Assembly: GCA_030247555.1 (NCBI GenBank) | Contig: JAOTSD010000024.1 | Span: 1 to 53,919, forward strand | Direction of reading: 5' to 3' | Origin: Siculibacillus sp. | GTDB taxonomy: Bacteria; Pseudomonadota; Alphaproteobacteria; Rhizobiales; Ancalomicrobiaceae | Length of the DNA stretch: 53,919 nucleotides | Shown here: one piece after another, positions 36,111-45,000 of the stretch | Numbering within the stretch: the stretch's first letter is position 1 | How the letters are laid out: each line of letters opens with the position of its first letter | The notes under the pieces: model-generated | Told to the model about the DNA's origin: nothing | Database searches by the model: none | The model's input: the letters and a program-made list of their open reading frames with translations, nothing else | Made by a program: the position numbers and the translations under genes

Positions 36111-37190
36111 ATGAGTGGATATCTCGAGATCGTCTCGGCTCGGGTCCGATACGGCGACGTCGAGGTGTTGAGGAGCATCGACCTCTCGGTCGCCAAGGGC
36201 GAGTTCGTCGCCCTCCTCGGTTCGTCGGGTTGCGGTAAGACGACGCTGCTGCGCGCCATCGCCGGGTTCAATCCGCTCGCCGCCGGCGCGATCCGCGTCG
36301 ACGGCCGCGACATGACCCGACTGCCGCCCGACAAGCGCGGCATGGCGCTGGTGTTCCAATCCTACGCCCTGTGGCCGCACATGAACGTCGACCAGAACAT
36401 CGGCTACGGCCTCAAACTGAGGCGGACACCGCGTGACCTGGCGACGGCACGCGTCACCGAGATCAAGGCCCTGCTCGGGCTCGAGGACTTCGGATCGCGC
36501 AAGCCGGGGGAACTCTCGGGGGGACAGCGGCAGCGCGTGGCGCTCGGGCGCGCTCTGGCGATCAACCCCGACATCCTGCTGCTCGACGAACCCCTGTCGA
36601 ACCTCGACGCGCGGATCCGGCTGACGGTTCGCCACGAGATCAGCGCCCTGCAACGCCGCCTCGGCATCACCGCGGTGCACGTCACCCACGATCGCGAGGA
36701 GGCCATGGTCATGGCCGATCGCATCGTCATCCTGAACGGCGGCGAGATCGCCCAGGTCGGCACCCCGACCGAGGTCTACAACCGGCCGAACTCGTCCTTC
36801 GTGGCCGCCTTCATGGGGGCCGAGAACCTCGTCGATCTCGATCTGGCCGTGACCGCCGACACGATCGAGGTGGCGGAAGGCCCGCAGAATCGGCGGGCGG
36901 TGCTGCCGCGCGGCGGCAGGAGCCTCGAAAGCGGCCGGGCGATCGCCCGCTTCCGCAGCGATTCGATCCGCCTCTCGGCGGCCGAGGAGCCCGACGACGA
37001 CGACGGCGGGCTCGTGCTGCGCGGAACCGTCGGACAGGTCGGCTATCCCGGCGGCGTCTGGCGGCACGTGGTCCATCTCGGCGACCGGTCGGTCATGGTC
37101 GACGCCGAGAGGCGCTTCGAGAACGGTGCGGAGGTCCGGCTGCACGTGCCGGGCGACCGCCTCTACGTCTTCTCGGAAGCCCGCAACTGA
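36111..37190 (+). CDS. ABC transporter ATP-binding protein (PotA/FbpC/AfuC type)
   Basis: This 359-residue protein has an ABC ATPase domain (Walker A GSSGCGKT near 40, signature LSGGQRQR, Walker [17 protein letters not shown], switch HVTHDREEAM) and a C-terminal TOBE-like regulatory domain (about 250-359). This class energises importers of polyamines, ferric iron, 2-aminoethylphosphonate or sugar phosphates (AfuABC). The ATG at 36111 is preceded by GGAGGGG. It is the first gene of the operon with a binding protein, two permeases, a LacI regulator and a 2H phosphoesterase. An acidic run (EEPDDDDGG) lies near residue 300. Confidence 0.9.
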   Translation: MSGYLEIVSARVRYGDVEVLRSIDLSVAKGEFVALLGSSGCGKTTLLRAIAGFNPLAAGAIRVDGRDMTRLPPDKRGMALVFQSYALWPHMNVDQNIGYGLKLRRTPRDLATARVTEIKALLGLEDFGSRKPGELSGGQRQRVALGRALAINPDILLLDEPLSNLDARIRLTVRHEISALQRRLGITAVHVTHDREEAMVMADRIVILNGGEIAQVGTPTEVYNRPNSSFVAAFMGAENLVDLDLAVTADTIEVAEGPQNRRAVLPRGGRSLESGRAIARFRSDSIRLSAAEEPDDDDGGLVLRGTVGQVGYPGGVWRHVVHLGDRSVMVDAERRFENGAEVRLHVPGDRLYVFSEARN

Positions 37191-37288
37191 CGGGCTCGGG
37201 CGGCGGCGCCGCCCGGGCGAACGAGATCGTCGCGGGTGCACCTCGCTCCCCGACGCGGAAGTACTCGCGACCCACGAGGGAGACAGCC

Positions 37289-38422
37289 ATGCGGAACATC
37301 GTCCATACACTGTTGGTGCTCGGACTGAGCGCCTCGCCTCTCATGGCGAAGGACCTGACGGTCATCACCGCGGGTGACCAGAACATGGTCGACTACATCA
37401 ACCAGTACCTCGGACCGCTGTTCGAGTCGCGCAATCCCGGCGTCACCGTCCGCGCCGTCGGCACCGGCCCGGGCGACGCCGGTTCGCAGAAGGTGACGGA
37501 ACGCTTCGACGCCCAGACTCAGGCCAAGGTCGAGCAATGGGACGTCGACGTCGCCGTGGTGCACGAGAAGTTCGTCGGGCCGATGGTCGAGAAGGGCCAG
37601 TTGGAGAAGTATCGCGGCAAGATCGCCAGCGGCTCGCTGGTGACCCGCGAGAACGCCAAGATGGCGCTGGGAACCAAGGTCGACGGCTACGTCATGCCGA
37701 TGTTCAACAGCCAGACGGCGCTCGCCTACAACCCCGCGCTGGTCGCCAATCCGCCCAAGAGCTACGAGGAACTCGTCGCCTGGGCGAAGAAGAACCCCAA
37801 GCAGTTCGGCTACAACGGCATCAAGGGCGGCGCTTCGGGCGTCAGCTTCGTGATGGGCTGGATCTACGCCTTCGCCGGCGACGGCGACAAGCTGATGAAC
37901 GGCCCCTATGAAGAGGCCGAGGCGGAGAAGTGGAAGCCGGCCTTCGCCAAGCTGAAGGAATTCTCCGCGACCGCCACCCTCACCCCCGGCAACGCCGGGA
38001 CGCTCGACATGCTGAGCCGCGGCGAGATCGCCATCGGTCCGGTCTGGGTCGACATGTTCTACTCGTGGAAGGCGGATGGCCGACTGCCGCCGGAGATGAA
38101 GCTGGTGCTCCCCTCCCCGGGCATGCCGGGTCAGCCGATGCATTACGTCGTCCCGGCCAAGGCGGCGAACAAGGAGTTGGCGGAGAAGTTCGTCGAGCTC
38201 GCCACCAGCCCCGAGGTTCAGGCCAAGGGCATCGTCGAGCGCTTCAACTGGTATCCGGGCATCGACGCCCAGCACGTCCAGGCCAAGCTCGACCCCAAGG
38301 TCTGGCAGAAGCTCTTCACCGACATCGGCCCCGAGGATCTCGCCAAGAACGGCAAGTCCTTCCCGATCGCTCCCTACAACAAGGCGCTGCTCGAAGCCTA
38401 CGAACGGCAGGTGGGCAACTGA
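37289..38422 (+). CDS. ABC transporter substrate-binding protein (AfuA/Fe3+/AEP-like class)
   Basis: This 377-residue periplasmic protein has a short signal peptide (residues 1-20, ending LMA) and a family 1 fold: DLTVITAGDQNMVDYINQYL, GDAGSQKVTERFDAQ and a C-terminal helix-rich half. It resembles the group often annotated as ferric-iron or putrescine binding, part of which (AfuA) binds sugar phosphates. The tyrosine clusters expected for ferric binding are not evident, and the neighbouring phosphatase and cyclic phosphodiesterase point to an organic phosphate. GGGAG precedes the ATG. A 9-bp perfect stem-loop follows the stop. Confidence 0.88.
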   Translation: MRNIVHTLLVLGLSASPLMAKDLTVITAGDQNMVDYINQYLGPLFESRNPGVTVRAVGTGPGDAGSQKVTERFDAQTQAKVEQWDVDVAVVHEKFVGPMVEKGQLEKYRGKIASGSLVTRENAKMALGTKVDGYVMPMFNSQTALAYNPALVANPPKSYEELVAWAKKNPKQFGYNGIKGGASGVSFVMGWIYAFAGDGDKLMNGPYEEAEAEKWKPAFAKLKEFSATATLTPGNAGTLDMLSRGEIAIGPVWVDMFYSWKADGRLPPEMKLVLPSPGMPGQPMHYVVPAKAANKELAEKFVELATSPEVQAKGIVERFNWYPGIDAQHVQAKLDPKVWQKLFTDIGPEDLAKNGKSFPIAPYNKALLEAYERQVGN

Positions 38423-38431
38423 GGCCCGCGG

Positions 38432-38461
38432 CCGCGCCGGGGCCCGACGGCTCCGGCGCGG
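38432..38461 (+). terminator. Perfect stem-loop between binding-protein and permease genes
   Basis: CCGCGCCGG (38432-38440) pairs perfectly with CCGGCGCGG (38453-38461) around a 12-nt loop, ten bases after the stop of the binding-protein gene. No T-run follows. The placement is the same as after the other three binding-protein genes here, so it is probably an expression-ratio element. Confidence 0.7.
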
Positions 38462-38508
38462 TCCGTTCCTCGCGATCGTTCCGCTCGTCGCGCACCCGGG
38501 TGTCCCCC

Positions 38509-39330
38509 ATGCCGCAACACCTCCTCGGGCTGATGCTGGTCACGCCGGCGCTCGCCATCGTGGTCCTGCTGTTCCTCGTACCGCTCGCCAGTTCGATCAG
38601 CGGAGCTTTCGAGGTCGCGGGGACCGTCGGTCTCGGCAACTTCGCCAAGGCCTTCGAGCTCTACGGCAACGACATGGCCTTCACCGTCGTGATCGTGCTG
38701 TCGTCGACGGTGCTGATCGGCCTCGGTTCGATCGCCATCTCGGGCTATCTGACGCTCGGGTCCAACCCGCGCGCCGTCGCCATCCTGCGCTGGCTCTATC
38801 GCTGGCCGCTCTTCGTGCCCTTCATCGTCGTCGGCCAGGTCCTGCGCACCTTTCTGGCCAAGAACGGCCTGATGAACAGCATGCTGATCGAGAGCGGCCT
38901 GCTCACCGCGTCGCAGACCATGAGTTTCCTCGACTGGCGCGGCATCATCATCGCCTTCACCTGGAAGCAGACGCCCTTCGTCACCCTGCTGCTCGCCGGG
39001 GCCATGGCCTCGCTCGACCGCTCGATGATCGAATCGGCGCGCAATCTCGGGGCGAGCCGGCCGCGCATCCTCGTCGAGATCATCCTGCCGCAGGTGATGC
39101 CGACGCTGATGGTCGGACTGATCCTCGGCGTCGTGACGATGATGTCGGTGCTGTCGGTGCCGATGATGATCAATGCTCAGACGCCGACGATGATCACCGC
39201 CAGCATGGCGTTCCGCATCAACGCCTATGGCGACTACGGCGTCGCCAACGCGCTCGGCTTCGTGTCGCTCGCCATGACGAGCACCGTGGCCTGGGTCTAC
39301 CTGCGGCAGACGATGAGGGACCAGCGATGA
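38509..39330 (+). CDS. ABC transporter permease (PotB-like)
   Basis: This 273-residue, six-span permease has the coupling loop DRSMIESARNLGASRPRILVEIILP near residue 178. It is of the PotB/AfuB-N class that pairs with a PotC-like partner. The ATG at 38509 was chosen from the family N-terminus (LLGLMLVTPALAIVVLL); the upstream open frame crosses the stem-loop. Its stop overlaps the next permease start by four bases. Confidence 0.9.
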   Translation: MPQHLLGLMLVTPALAIVVLLFLVPLASSISGAFEVAGTVGLGNFAKAFELYGNDMAFTVVIVLSSTVLIGLGSIAISGYLTLGSNPRAVAILRWLYRWPLFVPFIVVGQVLRTFLAKNGLMNSMLIESGLLTASQTMSFLDWRGIIIAFTWKQTPFVTLLLAGAMASLDRSMIESARNLGASRPRILVEIILPQVMPTLMVGLILGVVTMMSVLSVPMMINAQTPTMITASMAFRINAYGDYGVANALGFVSLAMTSTVAWVYLRQTMRDQR

Positions 39331-40142
39331 GAAGCCTCGCGCTCGATCCGCGGTGGATCCCCCGCGCCCTGGGCCTGGGGCTCCTCGCCTTCGTCATCTT
39401 CGGCCCGCTGACCAACCTGTTGCTCTGGGCCGTGGCGGAGCGCTGGTACTTTCCGCATGCGCTGCCGCTCAAATACGGCTTCACCTACTGGGTCAACGTC
39501 TTCTCTCCGCGCGGCAACGCTACCGGGGCGCTGGTCAACAGCGTCGTCATCGCCGGCCTGACGGTGGTCATCTCGATCGGCCTGGCGGTGCCCGCCGGTT
39601 ACGCGCTGGCGCGCCTGCGTCTGCCCCTGCGCGGGGTGATCCTGCTGATGCTGCTGGTGCCGCAGGCGTTCCCCAACCTGCCGGTCTACGTGAACATCGC
39701 CCGCATCTTCTATCAGTTCGGACTCAACGGCACGGTGCTCGGCGTGGTGCTGGTCCACGCCTCGCACGGCCTGGTCTATGCGGTGTGGATCGCCACCGCC
39801 GCCTTCTCGGCGCTGGACAAGGAGCTCGAGGAAGCGGCTCGTTCGCTCGGTGCCTCGGCGTTGCGAACCTTCGTCGACGTGACCTTGCCGCTCGCCGCGC
39901 CGGGACTCCTGGCCAGCGCGGTCTTCGTCTTCCTCGAATCGCTCGACGAGTTCACGGGAACCTACTTCGTCGGCGCACCGGATGTTTCGACGTTGCCGCT
40001 TCTCCTCTATACGGCGGGGGCCGGCGGCAATTATCAGATCGCCTCGATCACGGCTCTGATTCTCTTGGTGCCGTCGATCGCCTTCATGCTGGTGATCGAA
40101 CGGTTCCTGCGCGCCGACGTGCTCTCCAAGGTGGGGCGTTGA
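39327..40142 (+). CDS. ABC transporter permease (PotC-like)
   Basis: This 271-residue permease has six predicted spans and the EAA loop KELEEAARSLGASALRTFVDVTLP. It forms the channel heterodimer with the preceding gene product. The start overlaps the PotB-like stop (ATGA), and the last base of its stop is the first base of the LacI start (TGATG), so the regulator is co-translated with the transporter. Confidence 0.9.
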   Translation: MRSLALDPRWIPRALGLGLLAFVIFGPLTNLLLWAVAERWYFPHALPLKYGFTYWVNVFSPRGNATGALVNSVVIAGLTVVISIGLAVPAGYALARLRLPLRGVILLMLLVPQAFPNLPVYVNIARIFYQFGLNGTVLGVVLVHASHGLVYAVWIATAAFSALDKELEEAARSLGASALRTFVDVTLPLAAPGLLASAVFVFLESLDEFTGTYFVGAPDVSTLPLLLYTAGAGGNYQIASITALILLVPSIAFMLVIERFLRADVLSKVGR

Positions 40143-41179
40143 TGCCTGGCAAGATCGATACCGACGAACTGGCGCCGCCGCGCTTCATCAGCGCCCACGA
40201 AGTCGCCGTGCGGGCCGGCGTCTCGCGTTCCGCGGTGTCGCGAACCTTCACCAAGGGGGCGAGCGTCTCGCAGGCCACCCGCGACAAGGTGCTGCGAGCG
40301 GCGGAGGAGCTCGGCTATCAGGTGAACGATCTGGCGCGTGGCCTGCTCGCCAGCCGCAGCCGTCTGGTCGGCATGATCGCCTCCGATGCCGAGACGCCGT
40401 TCCGCTCGCAACAGATCGCGGCCCTGTCGCGGCTTCTGGTGGAGAAGGGGCGCGTGCCGGTCCTGATCCCGACCGACAAGTCGGAAGAGGCCCGGGCCTC
40501 CCATGCGCAACTCCTGCGCTACCGTGCCGAGGCGACGGTCGTCCTGTCGGGCATGCCGTCGCGATCGTTCCTCGATCTCGCCCAGCGCAACGGCCAACCG
40601 ATCATCGCGGTCGGTCGCGGCGAGGAAGGGCCGGACCACATCCGCCTCGACAACTCCCGCGCCGCCGAGACCACGGTCAGGATCTTCGCCTCGCGCGGCT
40701 TCCGGCGGATCGGCCTGATCACCTCGAACGTCGGCAGCCACAATCTGGTCGAACGCGAGAAGGCCTACGTCCACCACGCGCGGGCGCAGGGACTCGACGT
40801 CGTGGTGGCGCGAGCCGAACGCACCGACTACGAGGGCGGCGGGCTCGCGGCGTCGCTGCTGCTGGCCGGGCCGGAGAGGATCGAGGGCGTCTTCTGCGTC
40901 AACGACCTGATGGCCTTCGGATTGATGGACTACGCCCGCAACATGCTCGGGCTCTCCATTCCCAACGACCTGTCGGTCATCGGCTTCGACGACGTGCCGG
41001 AGGCCCGGTGGGGAGCGTATCGGCTGACCACCTTCCAACAGAACGCGCAGTTGCTGGCGGCCGAGATCCTCGCCGTGCTGGAGATGCGCCTCGAGACGCC
41101 GACCCGATCGCCGATCGTCTCCGTGCTGGAGTTGCCTCTCGTCATGCGCGACTCGGTGCGTCCGGTCGCGACCGGGTGA
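40142..41179 (+). CDS. LacI-family transcriptional regulator, importer-linked
   Basis: This 345-residue protein has a helix-turn-helix at about 16-35 (ISAHEVAVRAGVSRSAVSRTF), the hinge segment LGYQVNDLARGLLASRS and a type I binding-protein-like sensor domain. Unusually, the regulator is inside the operon it probably controls, one base overlapping the upstream permease. It is the natural candidate to bind the two TGCACAG-type inverted repeats at 35192 and 36069. The inducer may be the imported phosphate ester or its dephosphorylated product. Confidence 0.9.
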   Translation: MPGKIDTDELAPPRFISAHEVAVRAGVSRSAVSRTFTKGASVSQATRDKVLRAAEELGYQVNDLARGLLASRSRLVGMIASDAETPFRSQQIAALSRLLVEKGRVPVLIPTDKSEEARASHAQLLRYRAEATVVLSGMPSRSFLDLAQRNGQPIIAVGRGEEGPDHIRLDNSRAAETTVRIFASRGFRRIGLITSNVGSHNLVEREKAYVHHARAQGLDVVVARAERTDYEGGGLAASLLLAGPERIEGVFCVNDLMAFGLMDYARNMLGLSIPNDLSVIGFDDVPEARWGAYRLTTFQQNAQLLAAEILAVLEMRLETPTRSPIVSVLELPLVMRDSVRPVATG

Positions 41180-41215
41180 TCCGGCGGCTCCACCGTCCGA
41201 ACGAGGACCGGCGCC

Positions 41216-41731
41216 ATGGCCGATTTCCATTCGATCTGGTTGATGCCGCGAGGCGACGACGCGGCTCTCTTCGAGGACCTCGTCGCCCGGCTGGCGGCGC
41301 GCTTCGGCACGGAGCCCTTCATCCCGCACCTGACCCTGGTCGGGGACATGCGGAGATCGGCCGAAGACCTCGCGGTCATCCTCGAGGACGGCTTCGCCGG
41401 CGAGGCGGGCTTCGGCGCGGCGATCGCGGAGATCGTCGCCGGTCCGTCGTTCTTCCGCTCCCTCTACGCCGCCTTCCGGCCCGCGGGTCGCCTGCTCGAT
41501 CTGAAACGGATCGCGGTCGAACGGTTCGGCACGGGCGACGTCGGGAGTTTCATGCCTCACGTCTCGCTCGCCTACGGCGTCCCGGAGGCGGCCGGAGCGA
41601 CGGCGATCGCGGAACTCTCGACGCTCCTCGCCGGTCGCATCGTGCAATTCGACGCGATGGTCGTCACCGCCTCGGCGCAATCGATCCCGATCCGCGACTG
41701 GGCGATCGTCCACCGTCACCGACTGCCGTGA
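41216..41731 (+). CDS. 2H phosphoesterase superfamily protein (cyclic phosphodiesterase-like)
   Basis: This 171-residue protein has the two catalytic-type motifs of the 2H superfamily, HLTLVG near residue 39 and HVSLAYG near residue 115, at the spacing seen in small cyclic phosphodiesterases such as the plant and yeast ADP-ribose 1'',2''-cyclic phosphate enzymes. It probably opens a cyclic phosphodiester to a monoester, which the IMPase-like protein upstream could then dephosphorylate. GAGGA lies nine bases before the ATG. It is the last gene of the importer operon, 36 bases after lacI. No signal peptide is visible, so it acts in the cytoplasm after import. Confidence 0.85.
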   Translation: MADFHSIWLMPRGDDAALFEDLVARLAARFGTEPFIPHLTLVGDMRRSAEDLAVILEDGFAGEAGFGAAIAEIVAGPSFFRSLYAAFRPAGRLLDLKRIAVERFGTGDVGSFMPHVSLAYGVPEAAGATAIAELSTLLAGRIVQFDAMVVTASAQSIPIRDWAIVHRHRLP

Positions 41732-42083
41732 TCCCGATGCCGCCGCGACCGGAGGCCGGACTCGCCGAGTTCCAAAGCTCCGGCATTCGGGTGACGGCCC
41801 GCGCGGATCGAGGTCGACGCGTTCGGCAGAGGGCTTCCGGCACCGGATGGCCGACCACGTCGGTCTCTGCGGTGATCCGGTCACCGATCCGGCCGATCGG
41901 GTGGGTGCCGGCCGGTCGATGACCGTTTCGAAGACGGGTGCCCCGCCGTTGCCACCCGCCGGGACCGGCGGAACGTCGGTCGCGACGATGCCGTGGAATC
42001 GAACCCGGTTCGGCGAGTGCGACCCGGTCGGTGCCGGCCGATTCTCGGCGGATCACGGGGAGGTCGACCGACACGCCGATGGT
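41732..42083. other. Convergent intergenic region before cyclic glucan synthase
   Basis: These 352 bases lie between two convergent stop codons. I see no gene. A short CCGCC/GGCGG hairpin (41956-41971) is the only structure near the middle and could act as a bidirectional terminator, without a T-run. Confidence 0.5.
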
Positions 42084-45000
42084 CTAGCCCATGCGGACGG
42101 ACAAGGCGTGCCCGCCGGGGTCCAAGGCGACGCGGAGGGTGGCGTCGTTCACGGCGATCGACACACCGTCGAGACGCGCCTCGACGATGGTGCCGGCGCG
42201 GTCCGTCGGCTTCTCGACCCGGATGTCGATCCGGGCCTCGCCGATCGTGACCGTGGCGTCGAAGCCGGGCCAAGAGGCGGGCAGGCTAGGCGCGACCACC
42301 AGCGTGGCCCCCTCACGGCGGATGCCGAGGATGCCTTCGACGCCGGCGCGGTACATCCAGGCGGCGGAGCCGGTGTACCAGGTCCAGCCGCCGCGGCCGC
42401 CGTGCGGCGCCACCGAATAGACGTCGGCGGCGACGACGTAGGGCTCGACGGCGTAGCGTTCGACCGCCTCCGGCGTCAGGGCGTGGGCGATCGGATTGAC
42501 CAGGGCGAAGAGGCGATGGGCATGGTCGCCGTCGCCGCGGGCCGCGTGCGCCAAGATCGCCCACATGGCGGCGTGGCTGTATTGGCCACCGTTCTCGCGC
42601 AGGCCCGGCGGATAACCGCGGATGTAACCGGGATCTCGGGTCGTCGCATCGAAGGGCGGGGTGAAGAGCAGGGCGAGCCCTTCGGCCTCGCGCACCAGAT
42701 GGGTCTCCAGCGACGCCATGGCCGTGGCGGCGCGATGCGGATCGGCGGCGCCCGACAACACCGCCCAGGATTGGGCGATTGAGTCGATGTGGCATTCATC
42801 GCTCACCGCCGAACCGAGCCAGGTGCCGTCGTCGTAGGTGGCGCGGCGATACCAAGCGCCGTCCCAGGCCTCCGCTTCGACGTGAGCCCGCAGGGTCGCG
42901 GCGTGGTCGTTCCAGCGCGCCGCGCGGTCAGGGTCGCGAGCCTCGGCGAAGGGCGCGAACAACGCGAGGGTCTTCAGCAGGAACCAGGCCAGCCAGACGC
43001 TCTCGCCTCGGCCCTCCGCGCCGACACGGTTCATGCCGTCGTTCCAATCGCCGGTGCCGATCAACGGCAGGCCGTGGACGCCCGAGAGCGCGATCGCCTG
43101 ATCGAGGCCCAGGGCGCAGTGCTCGAAGAGCGTGGCGGTCTCGTCGGCGATCATCGGTTGAAAGAAGGCGTCGCTATCGCCCGGTTGCAGACGCGGGCCG
43201 GAGAGGAAGGGGACGATCTCGTCGAGGACGGCCGTGTCGCCGGAAGCGGTGACGTAGGTGGCGACGGCGTAGCCGAGCCAGACCCGATCGTCGGAGATCC
43301 GCGTCCTGACCCCGATGCCGGTGCCGGGCATCCACCAATGCTGGACATCGCCCTCGACGAATTGGCGCCCGGCGGCGCGCAGCAGGTGTCGGCGGGTCTC
43401 GGCCGGCAGCACGGTGGAGAGCGCCATGCCGTCCTGGAGCTGGTCGCGGAAACCGTAGGCGCCGCTCGCCTGATAGAAGGCGGAGCGGGCCCAGATGCGG
43501 CAGGCGAGCGTCTGATAGAGCAACCAACCGTTGAGCATGACGTCCATCGCCCGGTCGGGGGTGACGACACGGACGGTTCCGAGCAACGCGTCCCAACGGG
43601 CACCGACCTCGGCGAAGGCGGCGTCGAGATCGGCGGCACGCCAGCGGCCGATCAGGGCGCGGGCCTCTTCGATGGTGCGGCACTCGCCGAGGAACGACAC
43701 CACCTCGACCACCTCGCCGGGGGCGAGATCGACGGTGCATTGCAGCGCGGCGCAGGGGTCGAAGCCGGCGCCGGTGCGGCGGCCGAGGGGCGTGCGCCCG
43801 AGGAGGGCGGCGGGCGCGGCGGGTGAGCCGTTGCGGCCGAGGAATTCGGTGCGATCGGCCGTCCAGGCGGTCTGACGACCGGCGAGATCGGCGAAGGCAA
43901 CGCGGCCGGAGAAGCCGTTGTTCCACGGATTGCGGGCGACCAGCGCGCCGGTCTCGGCGTCGATCGCGGTGGTGACGAAGGGGGCGGAGGCGCCGCGCCG
44001 GGTGCCCATCACCCATTCGACATAGGCGGTGATCGTGAGCCGCCGCGGCCGCGTCGTCAGATTGCGCAGGGTCAGCCGCGAGATCTTGATCGGATCGGCG
44101 CAGGGCACGAACTGCAGCAGATCGAGGGCGATGCCGTGCGCCCGGTGCTGGAAGCGGCTGTAGCCGCGGCCGTGGCGAGCGACATAGGTGCCGCCGTCGC
44201 GGACCGGTTGGGCCGTCGGGCTCCACAGATCGCCGGTCGCCTCGTCGCGGACGTAGACGGCATCGCCGCAGGGGTCGACGACCGGATCGTTCGACCACTG
44301 GGTGATCTGGTTCTCGCGGCTGTTCTCCGCCCAAGTGTAGCCGCTGCCCTCGGCAGATACCTGGAAGCCGAAATCGGGATTGGTGACGACGTTGATCCAA
44401 GGGGCCGGCGTAGTGCGGTCGCCGTCGAGGAGGACGACGTATTCGCGACCGCCGTCGGCGAAGCCGCCGAGGCCGTTGAAGAACTCGAGGCGCGGGCGCT
44501 CATCGGCCGACATCGGGGTGGGCGGCGGGACGGGCCGATCCCGGCGAGTCGGGATCGGCGCGAGAGGAAGCGGCGCCATGAGGCGGGCGAGTTGTTCGGC
44601 GACCGGGCCGCGCCGGGCGATCAGGACCACCCGGGCGACGGATTCGACCAGGGCGCGCGCTTCGACACTCATCATGTCGGCCCGCAACAGGTGAACCGTA
44701 CCGCGAGCCGGTTCGCCGTCACGCCTCGGGCGTGACTGGCTGGAGCGCACCGCGGTTTCGATAGCCGCCTGCAGATCCTGGACGTAAGAGGGAGCGTGTT
44801 CGTTGATGACGACGAGATCGACGGCGAGCCGCTTCATCCGCCAGTATTCATGGGCGCGCAGCAATTGGTGGACGGTGCCCATGTCCTCGCGATCGTCGAT
44901 GCGCAGCAGCACGATCGGCAGGTCGCCGGAGATCGCGTGCGGCCACAGCCCCGACTGCGGGCCGGCGCCGCGGATGATCGCCTCCGAGGAGGCACGGAAA

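Noticed and set aside
33840-37310. A 1156-codon open frame on the minus strand running through the importer genes
   Set aside because: Only the left part (dgoK) has family motifs. The rest is antisense to the phosphatase and the ATPase and is open only because of high GC.
36111-40142. Reading the importer as a ferric-iron or spermidine system
   Set aside because: These are common automatic labels for this class, but the neighbours (phosphatase, 2H phosphoesterase) and the lack of evident iron-binding tyrosine pairs favour an organic phosphate. It is not excluded.
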